From positions 1 through 13,311 of the forward strand of contig DAOUTP010000026.1 in assembly GCA_030626645.1 (NCBI GenBank): DNA of 13,311 nt, in the 5' to 3' direction. Each line of letters begins with the position of its first letter. The first letter of the stretch is position 1. Positions 11,397 to 13,311 of the stretch are shown here, in pieces. Under the pieces are notes generated by a model. The model was not told where the DNA came from, did not search any database, and saw nothing but the letters and a program-made list of their open reading frames with translations. The translations under genes and the position numbers were made by a program. This stretch comes from Candidatus Cloacimonadota bacterium. GTDB taxonomy: Bacteria; Cloacimonadota; Cloacimonadia; Cloacimonadales; TCS61.

Positions 11397-13311
11397 TTAT
11401 TTCAATAACAACATTTTATTGATCAACAATTTAGAATCATTAATTTCTAATTTATAGAAGTAAACACCCGATGCTACACGCTTATTATTTTTATTCGTTC
11501 CATTCCAAATAACAGTGTGTTCTCCACTAAGTTGAATCTCGTTTACCAATGTTTTAACTTTCTGTCCTTTGATGTTATAAATGCTCAATTCAACTTTCCC
11601 CTCATCAGGAATGCTGTAATGTATGTTTGTTTCCGGGTTAAATGGATTTGGATAGTTCTGCATTCTGAATGTATTTTGAACAACTGCATCATCTACATTG
11701 GAATAATCCTGATTTGTAATAAGAATTGTGATCTCCAAAAGTGTGTCAGCCGGAATATATTCCACAGCATCATTTTCCGGTATTTCCAGATAACCCCCAG
11801 ACATTTCCAGGAATATATTGAAATTTTCAGGAAGCTCAAAAGTGCTGGCATCAAAGAATAATGGTTGTAGATCAGCGAGTTGTAATTCTGCATCCCATGA
11901 ATATGTGAAATCATGTGATTCATTTTGCGGTGAAGTAATAGATTGGTGCAGTTTCTTAGTTTCACCATTTATTGCCAATGGAATACTGAATGTGATAATA
12001 TCCTCGAATGGTTTATCAAGAGGTTTGAGGAGGTCGTAATTTGCATTATAGAGCGAATCTGCAAAATCTGAAGTTCCAATAATAACAGATGACAAATCGT
12101 TGTTTACCTGTTCTACATTTATCTTTGCTTTCCAATTGATCTCGTACTCAGGTGAAAATTCATTGGAATAATATGGAATAAATTTCAAAGTAACATCATC
12201 TTCATAACAAAATAAATAATAAGCATTCGCTGGAGTCATCTCATAAACTGGCTCAAAGCAATTCTCATAATCAAATACAGCAGGTTCTATCAACCTGTTC
12301 TGTACTGCCTGGTAATATTCGTAATCTACATTATTTAAGGAAAACACAAGCTGATCAAGATCATAATGTGCTCTATGCGGATTCGGAATAATATTCCATC
12401 CGGAATTCATTTGCATACTGTAAGCCGTTTTCTGCATAGTCACATTACTCAAGGCAAAATAATTATCCTGTGGCGCATAGTTCCAGTAAGGATGAAGGAA
12501 TTCCGGCTCATTCACTGTAATGAATTCATTATTTATAAATTCATAAAATTCCGTATTCACACCAAATATCTCTTCGGTAGAATATTGATTTGTATTAAAG
12601 TTCTTAGTCATCAGATTCCAACCCTGATAAGTCTCTACAATATTTTGCGGAGAGATAATACCAAAACTATAAGGCGAATAATGATGCAATGTATCACCTT
12701 CATCCATCACAAGGTCTATCCTGCATTTAAGATCTTCAAACAGCAATTGTGGAACATTCCAAACGACATTAGAAGCAGTTGGTGATAAATCCAACTCAAT
12801 TGGAATTGTAATCTCATCATTTTCTGCATACACGTTAATATGATTGATCGTAGGATTCATATTTACCGACCAGCTTATATCAAGAATTTCATTAGGATAA
12901 AGCAGTTGATTTGGAATATCATCGAATTCAAGAGAAGGAGTTAAATTTCCATAATATAGAGTGAAACTGTAATAATCTGAAGTAGTTGGAGTAAATGTAT
13001 AATTGGTGGTTGAAAGATCAACATATAATCCATTAATATAAAGATAAATTCTTTCTGCGTTTCTCTCCAGATTTGCAATTCCGATCTCAATCGGTATATT
13101 TAAATCATTTGTACGCACTCGATAGACCCAGCTTTTAAGTTGTTCTGCAGTATTGTAAGTTCCGTAGATCTCCTGCTCATAATTATTTGGAACGTTGTTC
13201 CAATAATGTTCATAGAACTGACAGAAAAAATATTCTCCAACAGTTGAATCATCAGCCGCAATTTCAAAATTAGCATCATACCCATCGGATGCAAACTCAT
13301 TATATCCGAAA
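11397..13311 (-). CDS. Large secreted protein with C-terminal sorting domain (5' end outside the window)
   Basis: The frame stays open from the stop at 11397 to the window edge, so the gene is cut by the window, not by a mutation. 637 codons are visible and the true start lies beyond 13311. The codons upstream of the GTG at 13118 continue sensible protein (for example FGYNEFASDGYDANFE at the first visible residues), so that GTG is not the start. The visible part contains beta-rich modules and two GWN modules (about 230-234 and 304-308, GWNLM and GWNII) that often pair in FCB surface proteins. A sorting domain occupies 552-637 (NYPNPFNPET, IYNIKGQK, SGVYFYKL, KMLLLK). The protein is presumably exported and surface-bound or released. 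No enzyme motif is seen. It is followed after 12 nt by a second sorting-domain gene and probably shares its transcript. Confidence 0.88.
   Translation of the reverse strand, partial: FGYNEFASDGYDANFEIAADDSTVGEYFFCQFYEHYWNNVPNNYEQEIYGTYNTAEQLKSWVYRVRTNDLNIPIEIGIANLERNAERIYLYINGLYVDLSTTNYTFTPTTSDYYSFTLYYGNLTPSLEFDDIPNQLLYPNEILDISWSVNMNPTINHINVYAENDEITIPIELDLSPTASNVVWNVPQLLFEDLKCRIDLVMDEGDTLHHYSPYSFGIISPQNIVETYQGWNLMTKNFNTNQYSTEEIFGVNTEFYEFINNEFITVNEPEFLHPYWNYAPQDNYFALSNVTMQKTAYSMQMNSGWNIIPNPHRAHYDLDQLVFSLNNVDYEYYQAVQNRLIEPAVFDYENCFEPVYEMTPANAYYLFCYEDDVTLKFIPYYSNEFSPEYEINWKAKINVEQVNNDLSSVIIGTSDFADSLYNANYDLLKPLDKPFEDIITFSIPLAINGETKKLHQSITSPQNESHDFTYSWDAELQLADLQPLFFDASTFELPENFNIFLEMSGGYLEIPENDAVEYIPADTLLEITILITNQDYSNVDDAVVQNTFRMQNYPNPFNPETNIHYSIPDEGKVELSIYNIKGQKVKTLVNEIQLSGEHTVIWNGTNKNNKRVASGVYFYKLEINDSKLLINKMLLLK

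Noticed and set aside
11397..13118. GTG at 13118 as the start of the large sorting-domain gene
   Set aside because: No signal peptide follows it, and the same frame runs upstream without a stop to 13311. The gene is cut by the window instead.
13100..13300. Short leftward reading frame of 66 residues next to the large sorting-domain gene, suggesting a frameshift or a separate small gene
   Set aside because: The frame of the large gene itself continues open to the window edge through this stretch and encodes protein-like sequence, so the 66-residue frame is an out-of-frame shadow and no frameshift is needed.

Overview
The window is AT-rich bacterial chromosome. Two secreted proteins end in the C-terminal sorting-type domain (NYPNPFNPET, then IYNIKGQK, then SG(I/V)YFY and a terminal KM(M/L)LLK) that is typical of the Fibrobacteres-Chlorobi-Bacteroidetes superphylum. 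This particular spelling is familiar from Cloacimonadota-like or Marinimicrobia-like uncultured bacteria. The placement is inference from protein style. There is no rRNA or other marker here to confirm it.

Layout. Positions 1-141 hold a 12-bp tandem duplication and GC-rich hairpins. A leftward block follows. In transcription order (high to low coordinates) it reads: a YjjG-type HAD phosphatase (8793-8113), a 108-residue three-helix membrane protein (8030-7704), a sodium:solute symporter with a long C-terminal tail (7703-5796), an intrinsic terminator-like hairpin, PhnD lipoprotein (5744-4857), a Y1 REP-associated transposase (4705-4208) inside a dense array of small palindromes, PhnC ATPase (3966-3199), PhnE permease (3202-2195), a beta-phosphoglucomutase-type HAD hydrolase (2164-1499) and an RhlE-type DEAD-box helicase (1410-142). 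On the right, a rightward gene for a secreted, probably outer-membrane protein (8996-9913) converges on two leftward genes for large secreted proteins with sorting domains (11384-9921, and 13311-11397, whose 5' end lies outside the window).

How the genes fit together. PhnD, PhnC and PhnE form a complete phosphonate/phosphate-ester-type ABC importer, but no phosphonate-degrading enzyme is visible, so the substrate is open. The importer operon is split between phnD and phnC by the transposase and its palindromes. The 108-residue protein and the symporter are fused translationally (TAA directly followed by ATG) and look like a two-part transporter. The two right-hand secreted proteins are 12 nt apart and look co-transcribed and co-exported.

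Most notable: (i) about ten small hairpins around the transposase, nearly all with one of two loop types (AGA/TCT or TCC), arranged as composite direct repeats flanking the gene; (ii) two repeat-like peptide insertions inside an otherwise conserved sorting domain; (iii) a terminator-like hairpin only 11 nt before the phnD start codon. I saw no tRNA, rRNA, CRISPR array, prophage or recognisable defence system. No gene-free stretch exceeds about 250 bases.
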